Of a stretch of 64,000 bases of DNA, positions 8,610 through 16,112 are shown one piece after another (within the stretch, counting starts at the first letter, position 1; the number at the start of each line of letters is the position of its first letter). The notes beneath the pieces are model-generated. The model saw only the letters and a list, made by a program, of their open reading frames with translations, was not told the DNA's origin and searched no databases. A program made the translations under genes and the position numbers. Origin of the DNA: Chryseobacterium sp. SORGH_AS_0447 (GTDB taxonomy: Bacteria; Bacteroidota; Bacteroidia; Flavobacteriales; Weeksellaceae); assembly GCF_030818695.1 (NCBI RefSeq), contig NZ_JAUTAR010000001.1, positions 310,001 through 374,000 on the forward strand, read 5' to 3'.

Positions 8610-10400
8610 CTATAATTTTCTGATCTCCTGCTTTTTCAGATCGATGATAAAGTGATCTGCCGGATCTCCGGAGGACAGGAGGGAAAGGATATGAAACAGG
8701 GATTTCACCTGCAAAGCAAACGGATCCTGCGGACGGCTTTTCTCATAGAATGCTTCAAGGGTACGGTATTGCTGTAATCTTTCTTTCGGAATGTTCTTTC
8801 TGGCCAGCTCATCCGCCGACTGGAATTTATACAGATCGAGCAACACTTCTTCAGCCTTCCATTTTCTGAATCCTTCGGTGCTGATTCCGTTTTCTCTCCA
8901 CTGCTTTTCAGGCTGAATCAGCAGCAACAGGTTTTCCCCATTCATTTTTTTTAATTTCTGAATGAAATCCTGCGGCCATTCGCCGGGAATCATCCGTAGG
9001 CGGACCAGCTCTTTCAGATGAAACAGCATAAAATCGTGATAGGATTTGGTTTTCAGGATGTCTTTATTCCAGAGGATTTTTGTTTTGTCTTTCTGTAAAG
9101 CCTCGTATTCTTTTTCGTAAAGCGGGAAAAGTTCATCAAAATCCGGAACTTGATCTACGGTTTCCGTCGTTACTTCCAGTTGATCCGGGGAGTTGACGGT
9201 CAGGATTTTATACGCCGGAAGGTAGGCAGCCAGGGAAGGTACCTGAACATTCACCAGCATATGGTCGCCGAATTTCCGGATGCCCGTATCGTTGATGTGC
9301 ATATGCCCGGCAAAATGAACCGTCAGCCCTGCCTCTGCAAAGGCTTTGGCCACTTCTTCTTCCGGAACCCGTTCCAACTGCCATTTCTTCTCACCCAACA
9401 GGCTTTTGATTTCACCGGTGGCCCCGTCATTGAAATCGATCATCGGATAATGGGTAAAGGCAATTACTGTTTTACCGTTCCGTCTGGCTTCGGCGGTAAC
9501 CTTTTTTACCCAGTTGATGAGGTGTTTTTTATGGGTTAAGACGTTATTGTACCCAATGCCTGCGCCTTTGTAATTGGAGGGGTTTCCGGGGTTTTCGTTC
9601 AGGTTTTTCGGGATGTAGGTGTTTCCGTCGATGGCCATCAGCCAGACTCCTTTTACCGGTTCAACCACATAACTCAGGTCGGGAACGGTGAATCTTTCTG
9701 CCACGTCATACATCCTTTTCGAATAGTCGGCGTCCTGTACTGCCTTTTCGTATGAATATCCGTTCTCCGGATTGAAACCGAAAGGCGTGCTCCAGAACAC
9801 ATCTTTCTTTTTCGGATAAAACCCGAAGTCTTTCAGTTCGTGCAGGATTTCCAGATACCCGGATTCGGCAATGTCCCGGGTAATGATTTCAGGATGGGTT
9901 TTCCCGATATTTTCCCGGCTGTAAATTCCCAGGAGATTTCCATCCTGCCCCAGAAAATCGTCCTTTCCGGCTTCCTGGCGGAACGGACCTACCGGATCGT
10001 GGTTTCCGGTGGTGAGGTAAAAATCAATGCCGTACTGCTGATGGTACCGGTCGAGGATCCGGTGCAGCCCGCGGATGTTGTAGGCCTGCCCGTCATCTGA
10101 AAAATCACCGGGCATCGCTACGATCTTAATTCCTTTTGCCGCAATATTGTCCAGTGCTTTCAGGAAAGCGAAATAGTTTTCGTTAAAAATTCGGGTCGAG
10201 TGCAGCTGCGAATCCATGGTCCTGAGGATCGTGGGTTTTCCCGTTCCGGGATTGGTAATTCCTTTAAAATCATTGTCTGAAAAGCTTCCGTACAGATCCT
10301 GGAAATGCACATCCGAAAGGAAAGCGATCCGTACCGGTTTTTGTTGCGCCGGAAACAGGGAAAAAGCCAGCACTAAAAATGAGAATATTCCTTTATTCAT
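8610..10400 (-). CDS. Secreted calcineurin-like metallophosphoesterase
   Basis: A 596-aa protein with a signal peptide (about residues 1-18, ending FPAQQ) and a calcineurin-type phosphoesterase domain. All five metal/active-site blocks are present in order: FLSDVHFQD, MPGDFSDDG, TTGNHDP, FTHYP and FAGHMHI. These bind a dinuclear metal centre that hydrolyses phosphomonoesters or diesters. The C-terminal ~200 residues are helical and not recognised. It converges on the phospholipase C-like gene, and both are exported, suggesting sequential release of phosphate or alcohol from phospholipid-type substrates for uptake. This pathway is inference; the fold assignment is secure. Confidence 0.93.
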   Translation of the reverse strand: MNKGIFSFLVLAFSLFPAQQKPVRIAFLSDVHFQDLYGSFSDNDFKGITNPGTGKPTILRTMDSQLHSTRIFNENYFAFLKALDNIAAKGIKIVAMPGDFSDDGQAYNIRGLHRILDRYHQQYGIDFYLTTGNHDPVGPFRQEAGKDDFLGQDGNLLGIYSRENIGKTHPEIITRDIAESGYLEILHELKDFGFYPKKKDVFWSTPFGFNPENGYSYEKAVQDADYSKRMYDVAERFTVPDLSYVVEPVKGVWLMAIDGNTYIPKNLNENPGNPSNYKGAGIGYNNVLTHKKHLINWVKKVTAEARRNGKTVIAFTHYPMIDFNDGATGEIKSLLGEKKWQLERVPEEEVAKAFAEAGLTVHFAGHMHINDTGIRKFGDHMLVNVQVPSLAAYLPAYKILTVNSPDQLEVTTETVDQVPDFDELFPLYEKEYEALQKDKTKILWNKDILKTKSYHDFMLFHLKELVRLRMIPGEWPQDFIQKLKKMNGENLLLLIQPEKQWRENGISTEGFRKWKAEEVLLDLYKFQSADELARKNIPKERLQQYRTLEAFYEKSRPQDPFALQVKSLFHILSLLSSGDPADHFIIDLKKQEIRKL

Positions 10401-10441
10401 CCTAAAAAAAGACGAAAGTAAAGGAATATCCGGTGAATTGT

Positions 10442-10451
10442 TTTACGTAAA
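10442..10451. promoter_or_regulatory. Perfect 10-bp palindrome upstream of the metallophosphoesterase gene
   Basis: TTTACGTAAA lies 42 nt upstream of the start codon, in a 73-bp gap. Its half-site resembles that of the TTACG-N6-CGTAA repeats at 14354 and 15165 but lacks the spacer. Function unknown. Confidence 0.3.
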
Positions 10452-10473
10452 GTTTAAATCATTGTAAAGAAAT

Positions 10474-11274
10474 TTAATTCTCGGCCAGTTCAGCTAAAGC
10501 ATTTTCGCCGCCATAAGTTTCAACAATGTATTCGGTAGCTACTTTTAAGGTCTTTCCGTTTTCCGGATGTTCCCCATAATTAGTGAAAAATTCTACATGA
10601 TTATCGCTCTTGTCATACCAAACTTTACCCTTCGCATTTTCGATTGTAAGCGTGTCCGGTCGCGTTATTTTTTTCTGATGTACAAATTTAGTGGGATCCA
10701 TGGGAACCACATCAGTCTGAGGATTTATATAACTGCTGTCACTGGCTATGTAGCGGTCTTTATCCCAATACATATAAGGTTTTTCAATGGCCGGAGGTGC
10801 CCAAATTGACGTAAAGCCAAAAATTCTTTTTGGGCCTTTAGAAAATACCACGCCGCCTGTCACGAGAAGTAATACAAAAGCCATTTCTACGATTCCCGGT
10901 CCATTCTTTTTGAGGAAATCAGGCATTGTAAAAATAGGCTTATTGATTATAGTAATCATAATTTTAGAAATCGCTTGCTGAATCGTGTGTTCAATGGTTT
11001 TCCACCCAGCACAATATTCTCTAAAATTGTCATATCCTACATACCTGCTTAGATTATCCAAAATTGGCGTTTTTATTTTGTAATCTACATCATTCTCAAC
11101 GATTGCCTTGTAGTAGTTCTCAAATGATTTATAACTCAGCGGTTCGAAATGATCTTCTAAAGTTCTCTCTAAATGTAAGAGAATTCCATTAAATGAAGTT
11201 TCTGTAGTTGTACTAGAAGCTTTTTCATAAACTTCCTCTAATAGTCTCTTTCTCTCGGGTAAAAATTTTGACAT
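10474..11274 (-). CDS. Hypothetical membrane-anchored protein
   Basis: A 266-aa protein I cannot assign to a family. The N-terminal ~120 residues are helical, with a motif (LDNLSRYVGYDNFREYC, about residues 73-89) that recurs in flavobacterial hypothetical proteins. A single membrane segment (VEMAFVLLLVTGGVVF) lies around residues 129-144. The rest is a Lys/Asp-rich domain of about 120 residues that would lie on the other side of the membrane. There is no N-terminal signal, so the membrane segment itself should direct insertion. It diverges from the structured region at 11.3-11.6 kb and starts the AT-richer accessory stretch. Confidence 0.75.
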   Translation of the reverse strand: MSKFLPERKRLLEEVYEKASSTTTETSFNGILLHLERTLEDHFEPLSYKSFENYYKAIVENDVDYKIKTPILDNLSRYVGYDNFREYCAGWKTIEHTIQQAISKIMITIINKPIFTMPDFLKKNGPGIVEMAFVLLLVTGGVVFSKGPKRIFGFTSIWAPPAIEKPYMYWDKDRYIASDSSYINPQTDVVPMDPTKFVHQKKITRPDTLTIENAKGKVWYDKSDNHVEFFTNYGEHPENGKTLKVATEYIVETYGGENALAELAEN

Positions 11275-11323
11275 ATGTATGATTATTATTAATTCGAAAT
11301 TATAAAGAATTCAATCAACATCA

Positions 11324-11383
11324 TTACGGTTTTCCGCATATCTCACCGAAAAAAACTTTCCAAAAACTTTCCAAAAACTTTCT
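11324..11383 (+). promoter_or_regulatory. Partial operator plus three 11-bp phased CTTTCC repeats
   Basis: TTACGGTTTTCCG at 11324-11336 is identical over 13 nt to the operator at 15165, but its second half-site is degenerate (CGCAT instead of CGTAA). CTTTCC/CTTTCT follows at 11356, 11367 and 11378, one helical turn apart on one face of the DNA. A near-consensus -7 box TTACTTTG is at 11407-11414. It would control transcription toward the small ORF and the kinase. Confidence 0.45.
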
Positions 11384-11419
11384 AACCCTTGCCTTTCCAT
11401 TCGCCGTTACTTTGCCATA

Positions 11420-11550
11420 GAAATCAGTGAGAAACAAACAATTAAAACAAAAGACAAAACCAAAGTTACGAAACTGATTTCAAAAACTACCAGATAAAAC
11501 GGAAGAAAATATCCGGGTTGGGAAGCAGATGTTTCTCTTCCGTTTTTGAA
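11420..11550 (+). ncRNA. Candidate structured leader or small RNA with terminator-like hairpin
   Basis: GAAATCAGT (11420-11428) pairs perfectly with ACTGATTTC (11473-11481), and AACGGAAGA (11498-11506) pairs perfectly with TCTTCCGTT (11536-11544), which runs straight into a T tract. The near-consensus -7 box at 11407-11414 would place transcription start at about 11420, the first base of the first stem. This could be a ~130-nt RNA with an intrinsic terminator or an attenuator for the downstream small gene. No known RNA family is recognised. Confidence 0.4.
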
Positions 11551-11664
11551 GGTTCACTTCCCAAAAAATTTAAGAAGCGCTTCGAAATTTTTCACGTGTA
11601 AAACTATCTGCGATCTGTTTCGCAGGGAAGAGCACGAATGCCTCAACAATTAAATTTTTTGACA

Positions 11665-11880
11665 ATGATCGAATTCATTTTGATGCTATTAGGATTAGCA
11701 TTCGGACACAATAATGCCAATACACAATCATGCAACAGCGATAATAATAACGGAACAGTAACCGTTCAAACCACCAATCCGGGAACGACTGATCCGGGAA
11801 CAGGAATAGATCCAGGAACCGGAGGGTCAGGTGGAGATACGGGAGGTGAAACAGGACCAACACTACCTCCTAAAAAATAA
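11665..11880 (+). CDS. Small secreted or membrane peptide, Gly/Thr/Pro-rich
   Basis: The frame is open from ATG 11638, but ATG 11665 (Met-Ile-Glu-Phe) is the more likely start because it places a hydrophobic stretch (EFILMLLGLAFG) at the N-terminus, giving 71 aa. An Asn-rich segment and a low-complexity repeat of the type PGTTDPGTGIDPGTG follow, ending LPPKK. It has no recognised domain. It lies after a structured leader, ends at a good terminator and precedes the TPR kinase. Short open frames rich in Gly/Thr can occur by chance, so coding status is likely but not certain. Confidence 0.6.
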   Translation: MIEFILMLLGLAFGHNNANTQSCNSDNNNGTVTVQTTNPGTTDPGTGIDPGTGGSGGDTGGETGPTLPPKK

Positions 11881-11890
11881 TAAACAAATG

Positions 11891-11918
11891 AATCCGTCTT
11901 AAATTATTAAGGCGGATT
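11891..11918 (+). terminator. Terminator after the small Gly/Thr-rich gene
   Basis: AATCCGTCTTAA (11891-11902) pairs with TTAAGGCGGATT (11907-11918) around ATTA with one G-T pair, followed by TTTTATTTATT. Confidence 0.85.
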
Positions 11919-12012
11919 TTTATTTATTGTCATTAATATTCATTTATTTATAAAATAATTTTAATAATAAATGATTTAATTACAATACAAATTCTTTTAT
12001 TAATTTAGTGAA

Positions 12013-13644
12013 ATGATAAAATATTTATTAATTATTATGTTTTTTCTGGTTTCTTGTAAAAAGGAAAAACAGCAAAGTTTTGATACAATTAATGGAGATA
12101 AATTTTATGACGAAGGAATTTTATTACTTCAAAAAAATAATATTGAAGCATATAAAAAATTCCAACAAGCAATTAATTATTATAAGAAACAAAAAGATAA
12201 TTCAAATATCTCTAAGAGTTTAATTTGTCAAGCAATTGCTCAACAAGGAAGTGGTGACATATTTGGAGCTGAAGCAACTTTAGTAGAAGCTTTAAAAATA
12301 ATAAAAGATAACGATGAAAGCCTTTATTCTATTTATGATACATTGGGCAACTTAAAATTAGATCAAAAAGAATATGAACAAGCTCTTAAATGGTATAATA
12401 AGGCATTGTCAGAAAATACTATTCCTGAAACATCACGAATCAATATTTTAAGTAATAAATCTGTAGCAGCGTTTAAATTAAAACGCTATGATGAAGCGTT
12501 AGACATTTTATCAAAAATAGATCTTACTAAAGATCTTGATTTAAAATTAAAAAATAGAATAAGAGATAATATTGAATATATAAAATGGTTAAAAAATAAA
12601 AATTATCCTGCTCAAAGAAATATCGAGGCAATCGCAGGACTAAAACAAAAGAATTCTGATTTTTGGGGCCTAAATTCAACATATGCACATTTATCAGATA
12701 TCTATAAAAATATAGATAATGAAAAATCTCTTTTTTACGCAAAAAAGATGTATGAAACAGCAACAAAAATCAAAAGCCCAGATGACAAATTAGAATCTAT
12801 TGAAAGATTAATAATATTGGATAGCCCTGTAAATTCAAAAAATTATTTTAATCAATATAAAAAACTTTCAGACAGTATCCAATCTAGTAGAAATGATTAT
12901 AGAACTAGATTTTCTTTTATAAAATATGATAGTGAAAGAAAAGAATTAGACAATGCACAAAAAGAATTAAAAATTTCAAGACAATACTTTTTCCTAGGTC
13001 TTTTAGGATTAGCAATTATTATATTAATCATCTGGTATACCAAACGACAAAAGCAACTAAAACAGGAAAAAGAACTCGAAGTCAAAAACACCCAGCTTAA
13101 AATGTCCAAAAGGGTTCATGACGTGGTCGCGAACGGGATTTACCAGGTGATGGCGAAGATTGAGAACCAGAAAGATTTTGACCGGGATAAGGCGCTGGAC
13201 GAACTGGAATTTGTGTATGAAAAGTCGAGGGATCTTTCGTATGAGAAAGCCGGGGAGGAAAAAGAGTTCAGCCAGGAAATTTCAGAGCTTATCGCCGGAT
13301 TTAATAATGCAACGGTGAAAACCTTTACGGCAGGCAATGATCCTTCAGTCTGGGAAAAAGTATCTCCGGCCGTGAAAGAAGAAGTCTACCAGATGGTCCG
13401 TGAACTGATGGTGAATATGAAAAAGCACAGCCAGGCCAGCCATGTGGCGGTTAAATTTGAAAAAACCGGTGAAACCGTTGAAATCCAGTACAAAGACAAT
13501 GGTGTAGGGATTTCCGGGGATCTTATTTATAAAAATGGCTTACGGAATACGGCTTCCCGTATTGAAGCGATCGGCGGGACGATTACTTTTGACACAAAAA
13601 TTGAAAAAGGGTTGAAAGTGAATCTCTCCTTCCCTGCTTCGTAA
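12013..13644 (+). CDS. TPR-containing lipoprotein-type sensor histidine kinase (NarL/HisKA_3-like class)
   Basis: A 543-aa kinase. The N-terminus is a lipoprotein-type signal (FFLVSC, Cys15). TPR helices fill about residues 25-280, then a membrane segment (YFFLGLLGLAIIILIIWY, about 325-343) and a cytoplasmic kinase core. The phosphoacceptor region reads KRVHDVVANGIYQVM with His369, and the ATPase domain has a DNGVGISG motif; no separate HisKA helix pair of the OmpR-partner type is seen. It is followed after 10 nt by a response regulator, its probable partner. Base composition changes sharply at about codon 355: the sensor half is extremely AT-rich (10 G/C of 60 at 12121-12180) and the kinase half normal (23 of 60 at 13441-13500), implying a recombined or imported sensor module. 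Confidence 0.9.
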   Translation: MIKYLLIIMFFLVSCKKEKQQSFDTINGDKFYDEGILLLQKNNIEAYKKFQQAINYYKKQKDNSNISKSLICQAIAQQGSGDIFGAEATLVEALKIIKDNDESLYSIYDTLGNLKLDQKEYEQALKWYNKALSENTIPETSRINILSNKSVAAFKLKRYDEALDILSKIDLTKDLDLKLKNRIRDNIEYIKWLKNKNYPAQRNIEAIAGLKQKNSDFWGLNSTYAHLSDIYKNIDNEKSLFYAKKMYETATKIKSPDDKLESIERLIILDSPVNSKNYFNQYKKLSDSIQSSRNDYRTRFSFIKYDSERKELDNAQKELKISRQYFFLGLLGLAIIILIIWYTKRQKQLKQEKELEVKNTQLKMSKRVHDVVANGIYQVMAKIENQKDFDRDKALDELEFVYEKSRDLSYEKAGEEKEFSQEISELIAGFNNATVKTFTAGNDPSVWEKVSPAVKEEVYQMVRELMVNMKKHSQASHVAVKFEKTGETVEIQYKDNGVGISGDLIYKNGLRNTASRIEAIGGTITFDTKIEKGLKVNLSFPAS

Positions 13645-13654
13645 CCGTTTTGTT

Positions 13655-14317
13655 ATGTTTAAAAAAGTATTAATTGTTGAAGACCAGGAAGTCGCCAACC
13701 TGGGCATTCTACGGAACCTGGAAGAATTATCGATTCCCCATTGTGAATTTGCAACCCATTGTGATGAAGCCCTGCAAAGGCTGAAAACCTCAGCCACAGA
13801 AAATAAGCCGTACGACCTGCTGATCGCCGACCTTTCTTTTGAAAAAGACCATGTCCGCCAACACCTGAAAAACGGACAGGAACTGATCCGGGAAGCCAGA
13901 AAGGTCCAGCCCGAACTTAAAGTCGTGGTGTTTTCCGTAGAAAAGCGGGCAAGGATCATAGACGATCTTTATAAAACTTACCGCATCGACGGGTTTGTAA
14001 GCAAGTCCAGAAACGACGGGAAAGAGCTCAGGAATACCATCCGGAAAGTTTTTGAAGGAGAAACCGTGATGTCGCAGGAAATTCTGAATGCCATCCGGAA
14101 TATCCCTTTCGCACTGGATGCCTACGACCTCAAACTGCTGGAGCTACTCGCCAAAGGTTCCAAGCAGCACGAAATCCAGGCTTACCTGAAAGAACACCAG
14201 ATGCAGCCCTACAGCATCCGCTCCATCGAAAAAAGACTGAACGAGCTCCGCGACAGCTTCGGGGCGAAAAACAATATCGAGATGATTGTGATCTGTAAAG
14301 ATATCGGACTGATCTGA
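13655..14317 (+). CDS. Response regulator with receiver and LuxR-like output domain
   Basis: A 220-aa regulator. The receiver domain (about 1-130) has acidic residues after strand 1 (VEDQE), phospho-acceptor Asp59 in LLIADLSFE, VFSVE after strand 4 and a lysine in SKSRN. A C-terminal helical domain (about 150-220) with SIRSIEKRLNELRD resembles the recognition helix region of LuxR/FixJ-type domains but is divergent. It lies 10 nt after the kinase gene and is almost certainly phosphorylated by it. The next gene is a paralogue. The TTACG-N6-CGTAA repeats downstream are candidate binding sites; that link is inference. Confidence 0.88.
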   Translation: MFKKVLIVEDQEVANLGILRNLEELSIPHCEFATHCDEALQRLKTSATENKPYDLLIADLSFEKDHVRQHLKNGQELIREARKVQPELKVVVFSVEKRARIIDDLYKTYRIDGFVSKSRNDGKELRNTIRKVFEGETVMSQEILNAIRNIPFALDAYDLKLLELLAKGSKQHEIQAYLKEHQMQPYSIRSIEKRLNELRDSFGAKNNIEMIVICKDIGLI

Positions 14318-14353
14318 TGTAAAAAGACCGGAATTATCTATTTTTTTCATTAT

Positions 14354-14398
14354 TTACGAGAACCCGTAATGGCGGAATGATAAATGCTTTTACTTTTG
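14354..14398 (+). promoter_or_regulatory. Operator-promoter of the second response regulator
   Basis: TTACG-AGAACC-CGTAA at 14354-14369, then 21 nt, then the exact -7 box TACTTTTG at 14391-14398. No TTG -33 element is present; the inverted repeat sits where it would be, as expected for an activator-dependent promoter. Geometry is identical to 15165-15209. Confidence 0.65.
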
Positions 14399-14436
14399 AG
14401 GTCTTAAACCTATATTTTTAATTAAACCGTATAACC

Positions 14437-15102
14437 ATGTTCAAAAAAATTTTAATTGCCGAAGATCACGAAAGCATCAACATTTCCGTCCAGAAAACCC
14501 TTGAGGATCTGAATATTCCGAAGGTAGACTATGTGTACTACTGCGATGATGCGATCGGGAAAATCCAGAAAGCCCTTCGGGAAGAGCAGCCCTACGACCT
14601 GTTGATCACCGATCTTTATTATGAAGAAGACCACCATACCCAGCATCTTAAAGACGGTAAAGAGCTCATTGAGAAAGCAAGAACCCTTCAGCCCGATCTG
14701 AAAGTGATCGTCTTCTCCGCTGAACGCAAGACCGGCGTCATCGATAATCTTTTTTCCGAGTATCACATCAACGGCTATGTGCAGAAGGCCCGTAATGATT
14801 CCAAAGATTTAAAGAAAGCCATTGCTTCCGTATACATCGGCGAAGATCATATTTCCTTTGAGCTCAAACAGGAAATGAGAAAGTTCAACAATTATGAATT
14901 TTCCGCCTACGATATCGTAATTGTGTCCCTGCTTTCCAAAGGGGTACTGCAAAAAAACATTCCGGCCCACCTCGAAGAAAAGAGCATCCGCCCTTCTAGC
15001 CTCAGCAGCGTGGAAAAAAGACTCAACAGCCTGAAGGAAGACCTCAGCGTCAACAGCAACGAGCAGCTGGTCGCCTTCTGCAAGGATCTCGGAATCATTT
15101 AA
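14437..15102 (+). CDS. Second, paralogous response regulator
   Basis: A 221-aa protein collinear with the preceding regulator. It has the same start (MFKK-LI-ED), phospho-acceptor Asp59 in LLITDLYYE, VFSAE, a conserved lysine in QKARN, and a similar C-terminus ending CKDLGII (CKDIGLI in the partner). The output domain differs more (SLSSVEKRLNSLKE). It arose by tandem duplication but has its own promoter with the shared inverted repeat, 119 nt after the first regulator, and its own terminator. It may be autoregulated or activated by the first regulator, forming a small cascade from a single kinase. Confidence 0.88.
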   Translation: MFKKILIAEDHESINISVQKTLEDLNIPKVDYVYYCDDAIGKIQKALREEQPYDLLITDLYYEEDHHTQHLKDGKELIEKARTLQPDLKVIVFSAERKTGVIDNLFSEYHINGYVQKARNDSKDLKKAIASVYIGEDHISFELKQEMRKFNNYEFSAYDIVIVSLLSKGVLQKNIPAHLEEKSIRPSSLSSVEKRLNSLKEDLSVNSNEQLVAFCKDLGII

Positions 15103-15122
15103 CTTATTTATTTTGTTTACAG

Positions 15123-15143
15123 CCTTTCAAGTTTTTTGAAAGG
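15123..15143 (+). terminator. Terminator after the second response regulator
   Basis: CCTTTCAA (15123-15130) pairs perfectly with TTGAAAGG (15136-15143), followed by seven T. It separates the regulators from the eleven-gene operon. Confidence 0.88.
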
Positions 15144-15164
15144 TTTTTTTATTTTTTGCCGGTT

Positions 15165-15209
15165 TTACGGTTTTCCGTAAAAAAAATTCATCAAGGGGTG
15201 ATACTTTTG
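15165..15209 (+). promoter_or_regulatory. Operator-promoter of the eleven-gene operon
   Basis: TTACG-GTTTTC-CGTAA at 15165-15180 (extended by one further base pair on each side), 21 nt, then TACTTTTG at 15202-15209. The first gene starts at 15231, giving a short leader of about 15 nt. As at 14354 there is no TTG -33 element. The repeat, spacing and -7 sequence match the promoter of the second response regulator exactly. Confidence 0.68.
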
Positions 15210-15230
15210 AAATGTAAAACAAAAACAATC

Positions 15231-15494
15231 ATGGAATACAAAGTAATACCTTTTGTTGCAACAGTGAACCCAAATAATATGAGTTCCAAAAATATTGCAG
15301 AACAGTTAGATCAGTTAGTAAAAACCCACACTGAGAATGGGTGGGAGTATGTAAGGCTTGAAAGCGTATCTACCTACGTACAGCCGGTAGAGGGCTGCTT
15401 TGGAAATACGGAAAAATCCGGATACATGACCTCCTTTCAGATGGTCGTATTTAGTAAAAAAGAAGATGAAAAATCTCCTGCTACTTCCGATTAA
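15231..15494 (+). CDS. Small DUF4177-like protein, first gene of the operon
   Basis: 87 aa. The frame is open upstream to 15156, but that region contains the promoter, so ATG 15231 (MEYKVIPF) is chosen. The pattern of an N-terminal beta strand, a helix with QLDQLVKTHTENGWEYVRLES and a terminal strand FQMVVFSK is typical of DUF4177-like proteins, whose function is unknown. There is no signal peptide. The last 29 nt overlap the yidD-like gene, indicating translational coupling. Confidence 0.75.
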   Translation: MEYKVIPFVATVNPNNMSSKNIAEQLDQLVKTHTENGWEYVRLESVSTYVQPVEGCFGNTEKSGYMTSFQMVVFSKKEDEKSPATSD

Positions 15495-15753
15495 AATGTA
15501 TTGGCGGATCATTCCACCGTCAAAAAGAAGAAAATGTATTTTCAGAACAAGCTGTTCAAAATATGTATATGAGAAAACAACAGCAGATGGATTTGTTTCA
15601 GGACTAAAAGCATTGAAATACCGCTTCCAAAACTGCAGATCCGGAGCCTGTATCATCGAAAACCTGACAGGAGAAACCTATATTATCCTGCCGAATCAAC
15701 AGATTCTGAACGAATCAGAAATTTCAGAACGATTTATTAAAAATAAAAATTAA
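15466..15753 (+). CDS. YidD-family membrane protein insertion efficiency factor
   Basis: 95 aa. The family signature is clear: a basic, hydrophobic N-terminus with WRIIPPSKRRKCIF, then TSCSKYVYE, a Gly-containing helix (GFVSGLKALKYRFQNC) and a final Cys. YidD is a small inner-membrane-associated protein that assists YidC-dependent insertion. Elsewhere it is usually encoded in the rpmH-rnpA-yidD-yidC block; here it is the second gene of an accessory operon, so it is probably a specialised copy. The C-terminus extends about 30 residues beyond the core with a strand-rich segment (ETYIILPNQQIL). Confidence 0.88.
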   Translation: MKNLLLLPIKMYWRIIPPSKRRKCIFRTSCSKYVYEKTTADGFVSGLKALKYRFQNCRSGACIIENLTGETYIILPNQQILNESEISERFIKNKN

Positions 15754-15758
15754 TAACC

Positions 15759-16112
15759 ATGGGAAAATTTGTCATTACCCGAAGAGTAAACAACGAATAT
15801 CAGTTTAATCTGAAAGCCGGAAACGGCGAAATTATTTTAACCAGCGAAGGCTATGTCCAGAAAGTTTCCTGCCAGAAAGGAATCGAATCGGTAAAAGCCA
15901 ATGCTCAGGATGATTCCCGATACGACAAAAGAACAGCCGTTAACGGAAAAGTATATTTTGTTCTAAAAGCAAGGAACGGCGAAATTATCGGAAAAAGCCA
16001 GCTGTACAGTTCAAAATCCGGCATGGAAAGCGGAATTGCTTCCGTAAAGTACAATGCGCCCACCGCAGAAATCGTTGATGAAACCGTAAAAACCAATGAA
16101 TATGGATCTTAA
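15759..16112 (+). CDS. YegP/DUF1508-family protein
   Basis: 117 aa made of two tandem DUF1508 units (about residues 7-55 and 62-110). Each has the pattern F-L-K-A-NGEII--S--Y-SK-----GI-SV: compare FNLKAGNGEIILTSEGY with FVLKARNGEIIGKSQLY. Family members such as E. coli YegP are small cytoplasmic proteins without an established biochemical role. It begins 5 nt after yidD and overlaps the nuclease-like gene by 17 nt. Confidence 0.92.
   Translation: MGKFVITRRVNNEYQFNLKAGNGEIILTSEGYVQKVSCQKGIESVKANAQDDSRYDKRTAVNGKVYFVLKARNGEIIGKSQLYSSKSGMESGIASVKYNAPTAEIVDETVKTNEYGS

Larger units (their letters stand above)
11275..11637. other. 363-bp gap with repeats and hairpins
   Basis: The left half holds a partial response-regulator-like site and phased repeats (11324-11383). 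The right half holds a chain of hairpins described as a candidate leader or small RNA (11420-11550). Further right are the palindrome GAAGCGCTTC at about 11575-11584 and a small TGCGA/TCGCA hairpin just before the small ORF. No protein-coding gene is seen. Confidence 0.6.
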
